A DNA stretch of 34,220 bases. Origin: Chloroflexota bacterium (GTDB lineage: Bacteria; Chloroflexota; Dehalococcoidia; Lucifugimonadales; Australimonadaceae). Below, piece after piece: positions 1 through 7,635 of the stretch. The stretch lies in assembly GCA_027618515.1 (NCBI GenBank), contig JAQCEV010000023.1:1-34220 (forward strand), read 5' to 3'. Under the pieces are notes generated by a model. The model was not told the DNA's origin. It was given only the letters and a program-made list of their open reading frames with translations, and searched no databases. How positions within the stretch are numbered: the stretch's first letter is position 1; each line of letters begins with the position of its first letter. The position numbers and the translations under genes are program-made.

Positions 1-465
1 GGCCAGGAATCCGTGTGGGACTACCCACGCCCGCCCGCCGTCAAATCCGCCGAATCACGCCTCCAGGTCTGGTTCGCCGGCGTCGCGCTAGCCAACACCG
101 TCCATGGCCTGCGAGTCATCGAAACGTCCAGCCCACCTGTCTACTACATCCCCCAAGAAGACGTCCGCCGGGATTTCCTCACCGCAATGATTCACACCAC
201 CCTCTGTGAATGGAAAGGCGTCGCCACCTATTGGAACGTCAGCATCCGCGGTCGGCGGCAAGAAGCGGTCGGCTGGTCGTACGACAACCCCGAACCGGGG
301 TACGAGCGACTGAAGCGTCACTTCGCCTTCTACGCCGGGCTCGTCGACGAATGCCACGTCGGCGACGAGCAGGTACTGCCCCAGCCGGGCGACTACTACG
401 GCGGGTGGGTAACATCCAACATCGTCGGCCCGTTCAAAGGCACAGCAGGTACCCAACTCTGGTAG
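1..465 (+). CDS. DUF427 family protein, 5' end cut by window
   Basis: The frame is open from base 1 and reads GQESVWDYPRPP, so the GTG at 13 is an internal Val codon, not the start; the true start lies upstream of the window. The visible part is 154 residues and ends TAG. It has the hallmarks of the DUF427 (NTP_transf_9) family: the early VWDYPRPP segment, a central HTTLCEWKGVATYW block with a conserved Cys-x-Trp-Lys-Gly, a YDNPEP segment, and the C-terminal GGWVTSNIVGPFKG signature. The biochemical role of DUF427 proteins is not established; they are small soluble beta-rich proteins. A second DUF427 gene follows 117 bases downstream on the same strand, so the two may be co-transcribed. Family assignment is firm; function is unknown. 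Confidence 0.88.
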   Translation, partial: GQESVWDYPRPPAVKSAESRLQVWFAGVALANTVHGLRVIETSSPPVYYIPQEDVRRDFLTAMIHTTLCEWKGVATYWNVSIRGRRQEAVGWSYDNPEPGYERLKRHFAFYAGLVDECHVGDEQVLPQPGDYYGGWVTSNIVGPFKGTAGTQLW

Positions 466-582
466 CACATCATCTCGTATCTAGAACCTGCATCCTTTGG
501 CAGCACCGTGCATCTGAAACTTTGGACTGCTACGCCCTACAAAAACGGGCGTCACCATCACCAAGAGACGGAGGGCCCCGCA

Positions 583-879
583 ATGCCTAGCGCGAAAGTA
601 CTGCTGAACGGCAAAGTGATTGCAGAAAGTGACAAGACCATCATTATAGAGGTAAGTCACTACTTCCCTCCCGAATCCCTAAGCACCGAGTACTTCTCGG
701 AAAATGACCGCCACACCACCTGCCACTGGAAAGGTGTCGCTAGCTACTTCGACATCGCAGTCGATGGCAAAGAGTCCGACAGCGCTGCGTGGACCTACCG
801 CGAGCCCTCCCGCGCCGCAGAGCGCATCAAGGACTACGTAGCGTTCTACGACCACCAAGTCGAAACCATCGAGGGCTAG
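583..879 (+). CDS. DUF427 family protein, short form
   Basis: This is a 98-residue protein starting at the ATG at 583, chosen because a GGAGGG ribosome site lies at 570-575 and because the family core begins right there (AKVLLNGKVIAES). An upstream GTG at 508 in the same frame has no such support. The central block TTCHWKGVASYFDI carries the same Cys-x-Trp-Lys-Gly signature as the gene before it, followed by AAWTYREPSRAAERIKDYVAFY. It is the compact, single-domain form and lacks the C-terminal GGWVTS extension of its neighbour. The two copies are clearly diverged, so this is an old paralogue pair rather than a fresh duplication. Function is unknown beyond family membership. Confidence 0.88.
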   Translation: MPSAKVLLNGKVIAESDKTIIIEVSHYFPPESLSTEYFSENDRHTTCHWKGVASYFDIAVDGKESDSAAWTYREPSRAAERIKDYVAFYDHQVETIEG

Positions 880-1040
880 ATCCTCGTAGCGACCAGGCCG
901 TCGACGCATCGTCGCCCGCCAACGAAACATCGCAATACAGCCCTCGCCGCCGAGCCTTCCAAGGTCAGTGCGTCGAGGGCTGCGTCCGCTCCGCGTCTTA
1001 CAGATAGAATCGTGACCACCAATCACTGCGGGAGGCCCCG

Positions 1041-1640
1041 ATGTCCGACATGCTGCTGTTCGACGCGCTCAATGCCCAGTGAGCCATCCGATTCCTGAAG
1101 TCCGATTCCATCCCCGACGACGTGCTCAACCAGATCCTAGAGGCCGCGCTTCGGGCCCCTTCTGGAGGCAACTCACAACCCTGGGCATTCATCGTCGTTC
1201 GCGACCCAGCCGTGACGCACCAACTGGCAATTTGGTACAAAGACTTTTGGGACAACGTCTATTCCAAGCGGCCGGACCGCAAGGACAGTCCCGTCTCCCG
1301 CTCCGCTGGGCACCTCGTCCAGCACTTCGCGGAGGCCCCAGTCATCGTCATCCCCTGCATCGTGGGATCCAAAGGATCGGATCGCGACACCATGACCACA
1401 GGCGCGTCCATCTACCCTGCCGTCCAGAACCTCATGCTCGCCGCCGTTGGTCTGGGCGTGGGCAGCGTCATCACCACATTCCTCCAGAACCACGAAGACA
1501 AAGTAAAAGCGCTCCTCGGCGTCCCTGACGACTACCAAACGGCCTGCGCGGTGCCCCTAGGTTACCCATCGGGCGAAGAGACCTTCGTGGGGTCCAAGCG
1601 AAGGCCACTCGACGAAGTCGTCCACTGGGATCGCTGGTAA
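1041..1640 (+). pseudogene. nitroreductase family protein interrupted by in-frame TGA at codon 14
   Basis: A GGGAGG ribosome site at 1030-1035 precedes an ATG at 1041. The frame then reads MSDMLLFDALNAQ, TGA (1080-1082), AIRFLKSDSIPDD and on through ALRAPSGGNSQPWAF without a break to TAA at 1640. Restored, the protein would be about 199 residues, normal for NAD(P)H/FMN-dependent nitroreductases. The APSGGNSQPW segment is the family's FMN-binding signature. The stop falls where the family has its conserved Arg pair near the N-terminus (R-x-I-R), and a single C-to-T change in CGA would create it. TGA is a normal terminator elsewhere here, so reassignment is unlikely. The remainder could be expressed only by read-through or by restart at the in-frame GTG at 1122, which would lose part of the FMN site. 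Confidence 0.8.
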
Positions 1641-1654
1641 ACGGCCACGCCTGC

Positions 1655-2176
1655 TCAGCGCATCCAACCCTCGCCCTGCACCACTCCACGCGCGTAGGCG
1701 ACCTGACCGGTATGCTGAACAGCCTCGATAACTAGTCCCGCGGCGCGTGACGACAGCGGCACCATCGCGGCCCCAAAGCCCGGCACCAGCCGTTCGGGAT
1801 CATCAGCCTCAAGCGTGTCCAACAACTCGTTCACGAACGCGCGCGCAGCCACGTAGTACTCCACCAGCAGCGCAGCACTCGGCGCGGCGAACGCCGCCAC
1901 CTGCTCTGGCGTATCGCCGTTCCCGCGCTCCTCGGGGTCGGCCTCCCTGCCAAGTTTCGCGTGCCACCCATCGCGGATCCACAACTGCTCCCCGCCACTC
2001 ATGCCAGCGACCGCCCTATCCTGCACTCGCGTCAAGTGCCACATCAGCCAGCCGATAGGGTCACCGCCAGCAGCAACCGTCTGACGCAACTCAGCGTCCG
2101 TCAGCCGCTCGAACCCTGGCAGCAAGTAATGCTCGTTACGATCGAGAACGTCCCTAAGCAACTTCCCTGAATCCAT
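1655..2176 (-). CDS. DinB-family protein
   Basis: The gene encodes 173 residues, with ATG at 2174-2176 preceded by AGGAGA at a normal distance, and ends TGA. The sequence has the four-helix DinB/YfiT-like metalloenzyme pattern: an N-terminal helix ending in NEHYLLPGFERLTDAEL, a WLMWHLTRVQD helix carrying the first metal-ligand His near residue 47, and a C-terminal HTGQVAYARG helix carrying a further His. Members of this fold include mycothiol- and bacillithiol-dependent transferases and maleylpyruvate isomerases, but most are uncharacterised, so the substrate is unknown. It lies downstream of the ribosomal-protein operon and is separated from it by a strong terminator, so it probably has its own promoter. 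It converges with the nitroreductase locus. Confidence 0.8.
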   Translation of the reverse strand: MDSGKLLRDVLDRNEHYLLPGFERLTDAELRQTVAAGGDPIGWLMWHLTRVQDRAVAGMSGGEQLWIRDGWHAKLGREADPEERGNGDTPEQVAAFAAPSAALLVEYYVAARAFVNELLDTLEADDPERLVPGFGAAMVPLSSRAAGLVIEAVQHTGQVAYARGVVQGEGWMR

Positions 2177-2226
2177 ACCCTATCTCCTGCCTCGCCTCAT
2201 TGATGTCACTCATGCTGATGATACGC

Positions 2227-2259
2227 AAAAAGGCGGCCCCCATTGGGGGTCGCCTTTTT
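2227..2259 (-). terminator. intrinsic terminator after rplL
   Basis: A hairpin with GGCG-x-CCCCC paired to GGGGG-x-CGCC around an ATT loop is flanked by five A on one side and five T on the other. It therefore works as a rho-independent terminator in either direction. It lies between the rplL stop (2283) and the DinB-family start (2176), both on the minus strand, so its main job is to end the ribosomal-protein operon. Confidence 0.88.
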
Positions 2260-2282
2260 GATACACACTATCGGGTCGAAGC

Positions 2283-2657
2283 TTAGGCGACTGCGGCCGA
2301 CGCGCCAGCCTCTTCAAGCTTGGCCTTCGTCTCGGCGGCGTCGTTCTTGGTGATGCCCTCGCGGACAGCCACAGGAGCGGACTCCACGAGTTCCTTGGCC
2401 TCACGTAGGCCCAGGTTCGTGAGCTCACGAACGATCTTGATCACGTTGATCTTGTTGGCGCCGATGTCGGTTAGCGTAACCGTGAACTCGGTCTGCTCTT
2501 CTTCGTCAGCAGCAGCGGCGGCGCCAGGTGCTGCAGCAGCTGCTACAGGCGCAGCGGCGCTAACGCCAAACTCTTCCTCAAGCGCCTTCACCAGCTCGGA
2601 GAGCTCCAGCACCGTGAGGCCCTTGATTGACTCGATAAGTTCGTTTTTAGTTGCCAT
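2283..2657 (-). CDS. rplL: 50S ribosomal protein L7/L12
   Basis: This 124-residue protein has the full L7/L12 layout: an N-terminal dimerisation and L10-binding helix region ([28 protein letters not shown]), an Ala-rich hinge of about 20 residues, and a C-terminal domain ([24 protein letters not shown], then [13 protein letters not shown]) that contacts translation factors. The start is an ATG with an upstream GGAGAAAT site. It ends TAA and is followed by a terminator. The last residues (GASAAVA) are typical. It lies 51 bases after rplJ, in the usual order. Confidence 0.97.
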   Translation of the reverse strand: MATKNELIESIKGLTVLELSELVKALEEEFGVSAAAPVAAAAAPGAAAAADEEEQTEFTVTLTDIGANKINVIKIVRELTNLGLREAKELVESAPVAVREGITKNDAAETKAKLEEAGASAAVA

Positions 2658-2708
2658 TTCTATTTCTCCTGCTCCCTACATCAGTAGGGCATTGTGTATT
2701 TTCGGGAA

Positions 2709-3236
2709 CTACGCTGCCGCGTCTAACTGCTCTGCCCGACGCTGCAACACCACCGCAAGTCCGCCAATCGTGCCATTGAGCACATGAACGAGACCCGTGA
2801 TCGGGGCGTTCAACTGACCCAACAACATGGCCACAAGCTGATCCCTCGGGGGGAGCGCCGCCAGCGCTAAGACCTGAGCGGAGGAGATAACATCCCCACC
2901 CATAACGCCACTGCGAATCGTCAACTCCACCTTTGTCTGCTTCACATACTCGTCGAGTGCCTTCGCGGCGGCTACAACATCGTCGTAGCCGAACACGACT
3001 CCAGTCGACCCCTCCAAGATATCCTTGAAGGCCTCAACCCCGGACTGCGCTGCCGCGATGGCTGCGATCCGGTTCTTGACCACTTTGTACTCAACACCAA
3101 CCGCACGAAGCTGCTTTCGCAACTCAGTTACGTCATTGACGCTGAGGCCAGAGAAGTCAGTCGCGATGGCGATGGTAGACCGTGACATACGATCTACTAG
3201 ATCCGCTATCGCAGCTTCTTTTGCTTCTGTTGGCAT
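2709..3236 (-). CDS. rplJ: 50S ribosomal protein L10
   Basis: The protein has 175 residues and forms the base of the ribosomal stalk, binding 23S rRNA through its N-terminal domain and L7/L12 dimers through its C-terminal helix. Visible family features are the N-terminal helix EAKEAAIADLVDRMS, the stretch DFSGLSVNDVTELRKQLR, EYKVVKNRIAAIAA, and a C-terminal Ala/Leu-rich helix (LAVVLQRRAEQLDAAA) that carries the L7/L12 sites. It starts at ATG 3236 and ends TAG. The 207 bases upstream carry an L10-leader-like structure, consistent with the known autoregulation of rplJ-rplL by the L10-L12 complex. Confidence 0.97.
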   Translation of the reverse strand: MPTEAKEAAIADLVDRMSRSTIAIATDFSGLSVNDVTELRKQLRAVGVEYKVVKNRIAAIAAAQSGVEAFKDILEGSTGVVFGYDDVVAAAKALDEYVKQTKVELTIRSGVMGGDVISSAQVLALAALPPRDQLVAMLLGQLNAPITGLVHVLNGTIGGLAVVLQRRAEQLDAAA

Positions 3237-3443
3237 CTTTTGTTAAAGCGTCCCTTTCACTAGATTCTGCTTCCGATTCAGTCTCTACCGTAACAACGAA
3301 AAACCCGCGATCCGAAGGCGCGGGTTGCACTAGATTCATGAGAATCGTCCGTGTGCACCTCGGCGGGCTTGCTGCTTAAGTCTCTGCCGATCAGAAACGC
3401 CCGCTGTCTTCGGTGGACTATTCGTTTGTACTGCTAGTCTCTG
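3237..3443 (-). promoter_or_regulatory. L10 (rplJ) leader with attenuator hairpin
   Basis: The 207-base gap between rplA and rplJ is too long for a simple spacer and holds a strong hairpin on the minus strand (3302-3326, ACCCGCG-type stem) followed by five U (3299-3303), that is, an intrinsic terminator or attenuator. Upstream of it lies a purine-rich GAAGACAGCGGGCG segment resembling the L10-binding part of known r-protein leaders. Such leaders are known to let L10-L12 repress rplJ-rplL. The hairpin and U-run are directly visible; binding by L10 is inferred from position. Confidence 0.7.
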
Positions 3444-4157
3444 CTACTCAGCTCGGAGCGTCAACGTCGTCGCTAGATCCAACGACACGCTCGGGCCCAT
3501 GGTGGATGTCAGGTATGCCGTCTTCACGAACGGCCCCTTGATCGCGGACGGGCGGAGCTGGTTGATCGTGTCCATCACGGCCGTCAGGTTCTCCATCAGC
3601 TGGCTAGCGTCGAAACTCGCCTTGCCCACCGCTGAGTGGATGATTGCCGTCTTGTCCATCCGCAACTCAACGCGACCTTTCTTGGCCTCGATCACAGCGG
3701 CCGCGATATCACCCTCTTGCACGACCGTATTAGTCCTCGGGTTAGGCATCAGGCCCTTCCGACCGAGGATCCGACCGAGCTTGCCGATCTTACCCATCAT
3801 GTCGGGGGTCGCAATCGCGACATCAAAGTCGGTGAACCCTCCCTCAACACGCTCGATGAGGTCATCGGCTCCCACGAACTCCGCGCCGCTCTCAGAAGCG
3901 ATTCGTGCGCCTTCACCACCCGCGAATACGGCGACTCGAATAGTCTTACCGAGGCCCGCGGGCAACGTTGCCACACCGCGCAACTGCTGATCTGCGTGAC
4001 GCGGATCAGCCGTGGTGCGGAGGTGAAGTTCAATGGTCTCATCGAACTTCGTGCTCGACGCCTGCTTCACCAACTCGATGGCTTCAGCGGGCTCGTACTT
4101 CTTCTCAACGTCGACGAGCCCTTCGGCTGCTTGGAATCGCTTTGAACGCTTGGCCAT
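3444..4157 (-). CDS. rplA: 50S ribosomal protein L1
   Basis: The gene encodes 237 residues starting at the ATG at 4155-4157 (MAKRSKRFQAAEGLVD), which has a GAGGGG ribosome site within the end of rplK. The same frame is open further upstream but that extension would overlap rplK and has no family match. L1 forms the mobile stalk by the E site and represses its own operon by binding the L11-L1 leader. Family signatures include TKFDETIELHLRTTADPRHADQQLRG, LPAGLGKTIRVAVFA, the KLGRILGRKGLMPNPRTNTV block, and the C-terminal GPFVKTAYLTSTMGPSVSLD. Only a few bases separate it from rplK, consistent with translational coupling. It ends TAG. Confidence 0.97.
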   Translation of the reverse strand: MAKRSKRFQAAEGLVDVEKKYEPAEAIELVKQASSTKFDETIELHLRTTADPRHADQQLRGVATLPAGLGKTIRVAVFAGGEGARIASESGAEFVGADDLIERVEGGFTDFDVAIATPDMMGKIGKLGRILGRKGLMPNPRTNTVVQEGDIAAAVIEAKKGRVELRMDKTAIIHSAVGKASFDASQLMENLTAVMDTINQLRPSAIKGPFVKTAYLTSTMGPSVSLDLATTLTLRAE

Positions 4158-4161
4158 GTGG

Positions 4162-4587
4162 CTACCCCTCGATATCGACGCCCATGCTGCGGGCGGTACC
4201 TTCAATAATCTTCATAGCCGCTTCAACATCCCCAGCGTTCAGGTCCTTCTGCTTAGCTTCCGCGATCTCTCGAACCGCGGAGCGTGACAGCTTGCCAACC
4301 TTCTCGTGGAGCGCGCGACCGCTACCCTTGGACACACCAAGTGCCTTGCGGATCAACTCAGGCGCCGGAGGCGTCTTGGTGATGAACGTGAATGAGGAAT
4401 CCTCAAAGACCGTGATCTCGGCAGGGATGATCGTCCCTGACTGGCTCGCGGTTCGAGCGTTGTACTCTTTCACGAACGCCATGATGTTGATGCCGTGCTG
4501 ACCCAACGCAGGACCCACCGGAGGCGCTGGCGTTGCCGAGCCTGCCGGCAGTTGGAGCTTCAGTATTGCTTTGACGCGCTTTGCCAT
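4162..4587 (-). CDS. rplK: 50S ribosomal protein L11
   Basis: The 141-residue protein is the standard length. The N-terminal domain shows the Pro-rich [22 protein letters not shown] segment that binds thiostrepton-type drugs together with rRNA, then [11 protein letters not shown]. The C-terminal RNA-binding domain shows [20 protein letters not shown] and [30 protein letters not shown]. It is required for the stringent response through RelA in well-studied bacteria. ATG lies at 4585-4587 and the stop is TAG, four bases before rplA. The 85-base gap to nusG is where an L1-binding leader would be expected. Confidence 0.97.
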   Translation of the reverse strand: MAKRVKAILKLQLPAGSATPAPPVGPALGQHGINIMAFVKEYNARTASQSGTIIPAEITVFEDSSFTFITKTPPAPELIRKALGVSKGSGRALHEKVGKLSRSAVREIAEAKQKDLNAGDVEAAMKIIEGTARSMGVDIEG

Positions 4588-4672
4588 TTCCTACTCTCTC
4601 TCTACCTACTACATCGTCCACCGGCCGTGCCCTCATCGTGAAGGACTCACCGTTGGCTCACCGACCGAAGGC

Positions 4673-5239
4673 TTACGCCTTCTCCACCTGCAGGAAGTCC
4701 AACTCCACGGGAGTCTCGCGACCGAAGAACGAAACGAGAACGCGGATCTTACCCTTGTCCTCATCCACAGAATCGATCGCCCCCATGAACTCAGCGAACG
4801 GACCACTCGTGATCCGAGCCATATCCCCGGCAGCTAGGCCAATGATGACCTTCGGTTCCGGAGAGTACATCCGCTTCATGATGAGCTCGACCTCTTTAGG
4901 CTCAAGCGCCACAGGCTTTGGCCTGCGTTCGCGCTCGTCCTCCGCAGACACGAAGCCCGTAACACCAGGAGTGTTCCGCACCACGTACCAGCTTTGGTCG
5001 TCCATCGTCATCTGTACGAGAATGTACCCAGGGAAAATCTTGCGCTGAACGTGCTTGCGCTGACCTTCCTTGATCTCAATCTCGTCCTCGGTCGGAATCA
5101 TCACCTGGAAGACCTTGTCCTTGACGTCCATGGACTCGATCCGCATCTCCAGGTTCCGCTTCACTCGGTCTTCCTGACCGGAGTACGTGTGCACTATGTA
5201 CCAGTCAGCACTGGTTTCAGACGCGACTTCTTCAGTCAT
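4673..5239 (-). CDS. nusG: transcription termination/antitermination factor NusG
   Basis: The protein has 188 residues. The N-terminal NGN domain (about residues 10-115) contains WYIVHTYSGQEDRVKRNLE and the KIFPGYILVQM hallmark; it binds the RNA polymerase clamp. The C-terminal KOW domain (from about 130) contains GDMARITSGPFAEFMGAI and DEDKGKIRVLVSFFGRETPVELDF, which contacts Rho or ribosomal protein S10. It starts at ATG 5239 and ends TAA. It follows secE by 37 bases in the highly conserved secE-nusG-rplK order. A small GGGGA/TCCCC inverted repeat lies in that gap. Confidence 0.97.
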   Translation of the reverse strand: MTEEVASETSADWYIVHTYSGQEDRVKRNLEMRIESMDVKDKVFQVMIPTEDEIEIKEGQRKHVQRKIFPGYILVQMTMDDQSWYVVRNTPGVTGFVSAEDERERRPKPVALEPKEVELIMKRMYSPEPKVIIGLAAGDMARITSGPFAEFMGAIDSVDEDKGKIRVLVSFFGRETPVELDFLQVEKA

Positions 5240-5276
5240 TCTTTGGTACCTGAATCCTCAACGGGGAACTCCCCGC

Positions 5277-5525
5277 TCAACGATCGAGAAGCAACCGTTC
5301 GACAGCTGTGGTCAGAATCGTGTCCAAGATGATGCCCAGGAACACACCCATAACCACCGCTACCCCGATGACCAGCATCGCGAGACGGAATGTAGTCTGC
5401 CGGTCGGGCCATGTCACTTTGGCGAGCTCTGAATAAATCTCGACAAAGAAGGCAAACCGGCTCCGTCGCCGGACTTGCCCCTCGTCCATCATCCCGCGCA
5501 ACTGGTTCCCGCCGCGAGCCGTCAT
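5277..5525 (-). CDS. secE: preprotein translocase subunit SecE
   Basis: This 82-residue protein has an Arg-rich cytoplasmic N-terminus, the amphipathic segment FFVEIYSELAKVTWPDRQTTFRL that is the most conserved part of the family (Lys-Val-x-Trp-Pro), and a single C-terminal membrane helix (LAMLVIGVAVVMGVFLGIILDTIL). SecE clamps the two halves of the SecY channel. ATG lies two bases after the rpmG stop. It ends in TGA, direct evidence that TGA is a terminator in this genome. Confidence 0.95.
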   Translation of the reverse strand: MTARGGNQLRGMMDEGQVRRRSRFAFFVEIYSELAKVTWPDRQTTFRLAMLVIGVAVVMGVFLGIILDTILTTAVERLLLDR

Positions 5526-5527
5526 CT

Positions 5528-5698
5528 CTAGCGAACCTCGCGGTGAGTAGTATGCTTACGACAACGCGGGCAGAACTTATTCAGTTCAATCCGGTTCGGG
5601 TCGTTCCGCCTATTTTTTTCGGTGTGGTACGTCCGCTCCCTGCACTCGCTACACGCAAGATTGATGAGCTGGCGTACGTCTCCACGCTTCTTTGCCAC
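5528..5698 (-). CDS. rpmG: 50S ribosomal protein L33
   Basis: A 56-residue gene starts with GTG at 5696-5698 ([19 protein letters not shown]) and ends TAG at 5528. The two Cys pairs CSEC and CPRC make it a zinc-binding C+ form of L33. The rest, [33 protein letters not shown], matches the family from end to end. It sits between tuf and secE, its normal place in many phyla, with 8 bases to tuf and 2 to secE. Confidence 0.96.
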   Translation of the reverse strand: MAKKRGDVRQLINLACSECRERTYHTEKNRRNDPNRIELNKFCPRCRKHTTHREVR

Positions 5699-5706
5699 GC
5701 TAACCC

Positions 5707-6903
5707 CTAACTAACGCTAGTGATGACGCCAGCGCCCACGGTCCTACCACCCTCGCGGATAGCGAATCGCAGACCCTCTTCCATGGCCATCGGGTAGATC
5801 AATTTGATCTTCATCTTCGTGTTGTCACCCGGCATAACCATCTCAACGCCATCTTCGAGTTGAATCTCGCCGGTAACGTCTGATGTCCGGATGTAGAACT
5901 GCGGCTTGTAGCCAGGGAAGAACGGCGTGTGACGGCCCCCTTCATCCTTGCTCAGCACATAAACCTCGGCCTCAGCGTCGGTCAAAGGCTTGATCGAACC
6001 GGGCTTGGCCAACACCTGGCCGCGCTCGATATCTTCGCGCTCAACACCGCGGAGCAGCGTGCCAACGGCATCGCCAGGCTCTGCTTCGTCCAGCAGCTTG
6101 TGGAACATCTCCACGCCGGTAACCGTCGTCTTGCGCGTGGCCTTGATGCCCACGATCTCAATCTCGTCACCAGGCTTGACCACTCCACGCTCCACACGGC
6201 CGGTCACCACAGTGCCACGACCCTTGATGGAGAAAACATCTTCAACAGGCATGAGGAACGGAAGATCTCGGGGGCGGTGAGGCACCTCGATGTATGAATC
6301 AAGCGCATTCACGAGATTCATGATCCCTTCGTACTCTGGTGCACTCGCATCAGTACTCGCGGACTCAAGGGCACCCAACGCGCTGAGGCGGATGATCGGG
6401 GTGTCATCACCAGGGAAGTTGTACTTGTCGAGCAGTTCGCGGATCTCCATCTCGACCAGCTCCAGAAGCTCCTCGTCCTCCATCATGTCTACCTTGTTCA
6501 AGGCGACAATCATGCGGGGAACGTTCACCTGGCGAGCCAGGATGATGTGCTCACGTGTCTGCGGCATAGGGCCATCAGGCGCGCTAACCACGAGGATCGC
6601 ACCATCCATCTGAGCGGCACCCGTGATCATGTTCTTGACATAGTCAGCGTGACCGGGGCAGTCCACGTGAGCGTAGTGCCGTAGCGGCGACTCATACTCC
6701 ACGTGGGAGATGTTGATGGTCACACCACGTGCCTTCTCTTCCGGCGCACTGTCGATCGTGTCGAATGCCCGGAAGGCACTGCCACCAGCGAGGGCCAGCA
6801 CTTTCGTGATCGCTGCCGTAAGGGTGGTCTTGCCGTGGTCGACGTGACCGATAGTGCCGACGTTCAAGTGCGGCTTGGTTCGCTCAAACTTCTGCTTCGC
6901 CAT
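5707..6903 (-). CDS. tuf: translation elongation factor Tu
   Basis: The protein has 398 residues and carries aminoacyl-tRNA to the ribosome as a GTPase. The G domain shows GHVDHGKT (P-loop, about 19-26), a switch I region [18 protein letters not shown], and NKVD; the switch II His is present. Domains 2 and 3 follow with [13 protein letters not shown], the conserved [23 protein letters not shown] divided among strands, and the C-terminal [23 protein letters not shown] at 6903 has a GGAGG site. It follows the tRNA-Tyr and tRNA-Thr genes on the same strand, as in many bacteria, and heads the r-protein/SecE/NusG run. It ends TAG. Confidence 0.98.
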   Translation of the reverse strand: MAKQKFERTKPHLNVGTIGHVDHGKTTLTAAITKVLALAGGSAFRAFDTIDSAPEEKARGVTINISHVEYESPLRHYAHVDCPGHADYVKNMITGAAQMDGAILVVSAPDGPMPQTREHIILARQVNVPRMIVALNKVDMMEDEELLELVEMEIRELLDKYNFPGDDTPIIRLSALGALESASTDASAPEYEGIMNLVNALDSYIEVPHRPRDLPFLMPVEDVFSIKGRGTVVTGRVERGVVKPGDEIEIVGIKATRKTTVTGVEMFHKLLDEAEPGDAVGTLLRGVEREDIERGQVLAKPGSIKPLTDAEAEVYVLSKDEGGRHTPFFPGYKPQFYIRTSDVTGEIQLEDGVEMVMPGDNTKMKIKLIYPMAMEEGLRFAIREGGRTVGAGVITSVS

Positions 6904-6957
6904 GGAATTCTTTTCCTCCGAACTGCTCTTCTAATCCTGTTGGCCGAGTCCGAAAAA

Positions 6958-7032
6958 TGGAGCCCACAATCGGACTTGAACCGATGACCTCTTTCTTACC
7001 AAGAAAGTGCTCTACCACTGAGCTATGTGGGC
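6958..7032 (-). tRNA. tRNA-Thr (anticodon GGT)
   Basis: On the minus strand the cloverleaf is complete: acceptor GCCCACA paired with TGTGGGC, D-arm GCTC-AGTGGTA-GAGC, anticodon stem CTTTC/GAAAG with loop TTGGTAA giving anticodon GGT, short variable loop, and T-arm with TTCAAGT. The discriminator base is T and CCA is encoded (6958-6960). It sits 54 bases upstream of tuf. Confidence 0.96.
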
Positions 7033-7109
7033 GGACCCTCGAACTGACCTATCTATCGTGTCTACTACGGCGACCGCCCATTGGGGCTTACTGCCCACGC
7101 AGAGCTTGC

Positions 7110-7196
7110 TGGTGGAGGGAGCAGGATTCGAACCTGCGTAGCCCATCGGGCGTCAGATTTACAGTCTGATGGATTTAACCGCTCTCCCATCCCTCC
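7110..7196 (-). tRNA. tRNA-Tyr (anticodon GTA)
   Basis: This is a class II tRNA on the minus strand: acceptor GGAGGGA/TCCCTCC, anticodon stem TCAGA/TCTGA with loop CTGTAAA giving anticodon GTA, a long variable arm (CGCCCGATGGGCTACG), T-arm GCAGG-TTCGAAT-CCTGC, discriminator A and an encoded CCA (7110-7112). It is the first gene of the tRNA-tuf run. Confidence 0.96.
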
Positions 7197-7363
7197 AGAG
7201 AAGGCCGTCCGCAAGTTTAGCACAGAGGTGGGCTCACGCCCACGGCATGATCTGAGATCAAGGCATACCAAGCGCTCGAAAGCACACCAACCCACAAACT
7301 GATGACCACACGACAACTGCACCATCCACTGCGCTAGTTGAGCAGTACGGAATCCGCCCAACT

Positions 7364-7390
7364 AAAAAAGGACGGCCTTTCGGCCAGTCC
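7364..7390 (-). terminator. intrinsic terminator on the minus strand
   Basis: Read on the minus strand, GGAC-T-GGCC, loop GAAA, GGCC-GTCC forms a stem with one bulged base, followed by six U. It points toward the tRNA-Tyr gene, and no coding gene lies upstream of it on that strand. It may end a small RNA or act as a leader attenuator or insulator for the tRNA-tuf operon. Confidence 0.75.
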
Positions 7391-7527
7391 ACGGTCAAGT
7401 ATAGGTACGCGCGGGAAACTCCGTCAACAGCCAATCCGTCAGAAACAAACCTCCTCAGCCCACCCCGTAAACTCTCGCGATGAAACTGTGGTGCTTCTGA
7501 GTTCCTGAAAACTGGATTTCCAGACAG

Positions 7528-7556
7528 TTCACAAAAACCAAAGCTTAGTATAAAAT
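7528..7556 (+). promoter_or_regulatory. predicted promoter for the small membrane protein gene
   Basis: TTCACA at 7528-7533 and TAAAAT at 7551-7556 are 17 bases apart, each one mismatch from the sigma-70 consensus, in the only AT-rich patch of the region. The start site would be near 7563, about 70 bases before the ATG at 7636. A TATACT hexamer on the opposite strand (7547-7552) overlaps it. Confidence 0.5.
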
Positions 7557-7635
7557 TTTGCCCATCGATTCGAATCGCGTATTAGCCGTGGCATGACCGT
7601 CGGTCGCCATAGCTGCAGATAAAAACGGTGAGCGT

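Larger units (their letters stand above)
7197..7635. promoter_or_regulatory. non-coding region between tRNA-Tyr and the small membrane protein gene
   Basis: No credible gene is seen in these 439 bases. Next to the tRNA is a GTGGGC/GCCCAC hairpin (7229-7244) and a possible extended -10 on the minus strand (TGC-TAAACT, hexamer 7214-7219) for the tRNA-tuf transcript, with no good -35. A minus-strand terminator lies at 7364-7390. An AT-rich patch at 7528-7560 holds promoter-like hexamers on both strands. The stretch between the AT-rich patch and the terminator could be a small RNA. Confidence 0.45.

Noticed and set aside
1080-1082. TGA read as selenocysteine in the nitroreductase
   Set aside because: The family has Arg here, not Cys, and no SECIS-like hairpin was seen just after the codon.
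7229-7244. GTGGGC/GCCCAC hairpin as a terminator
   Set aside because: No U-run follows on either strand, and it lies within the likely promoter/leader of the tRNA genes.
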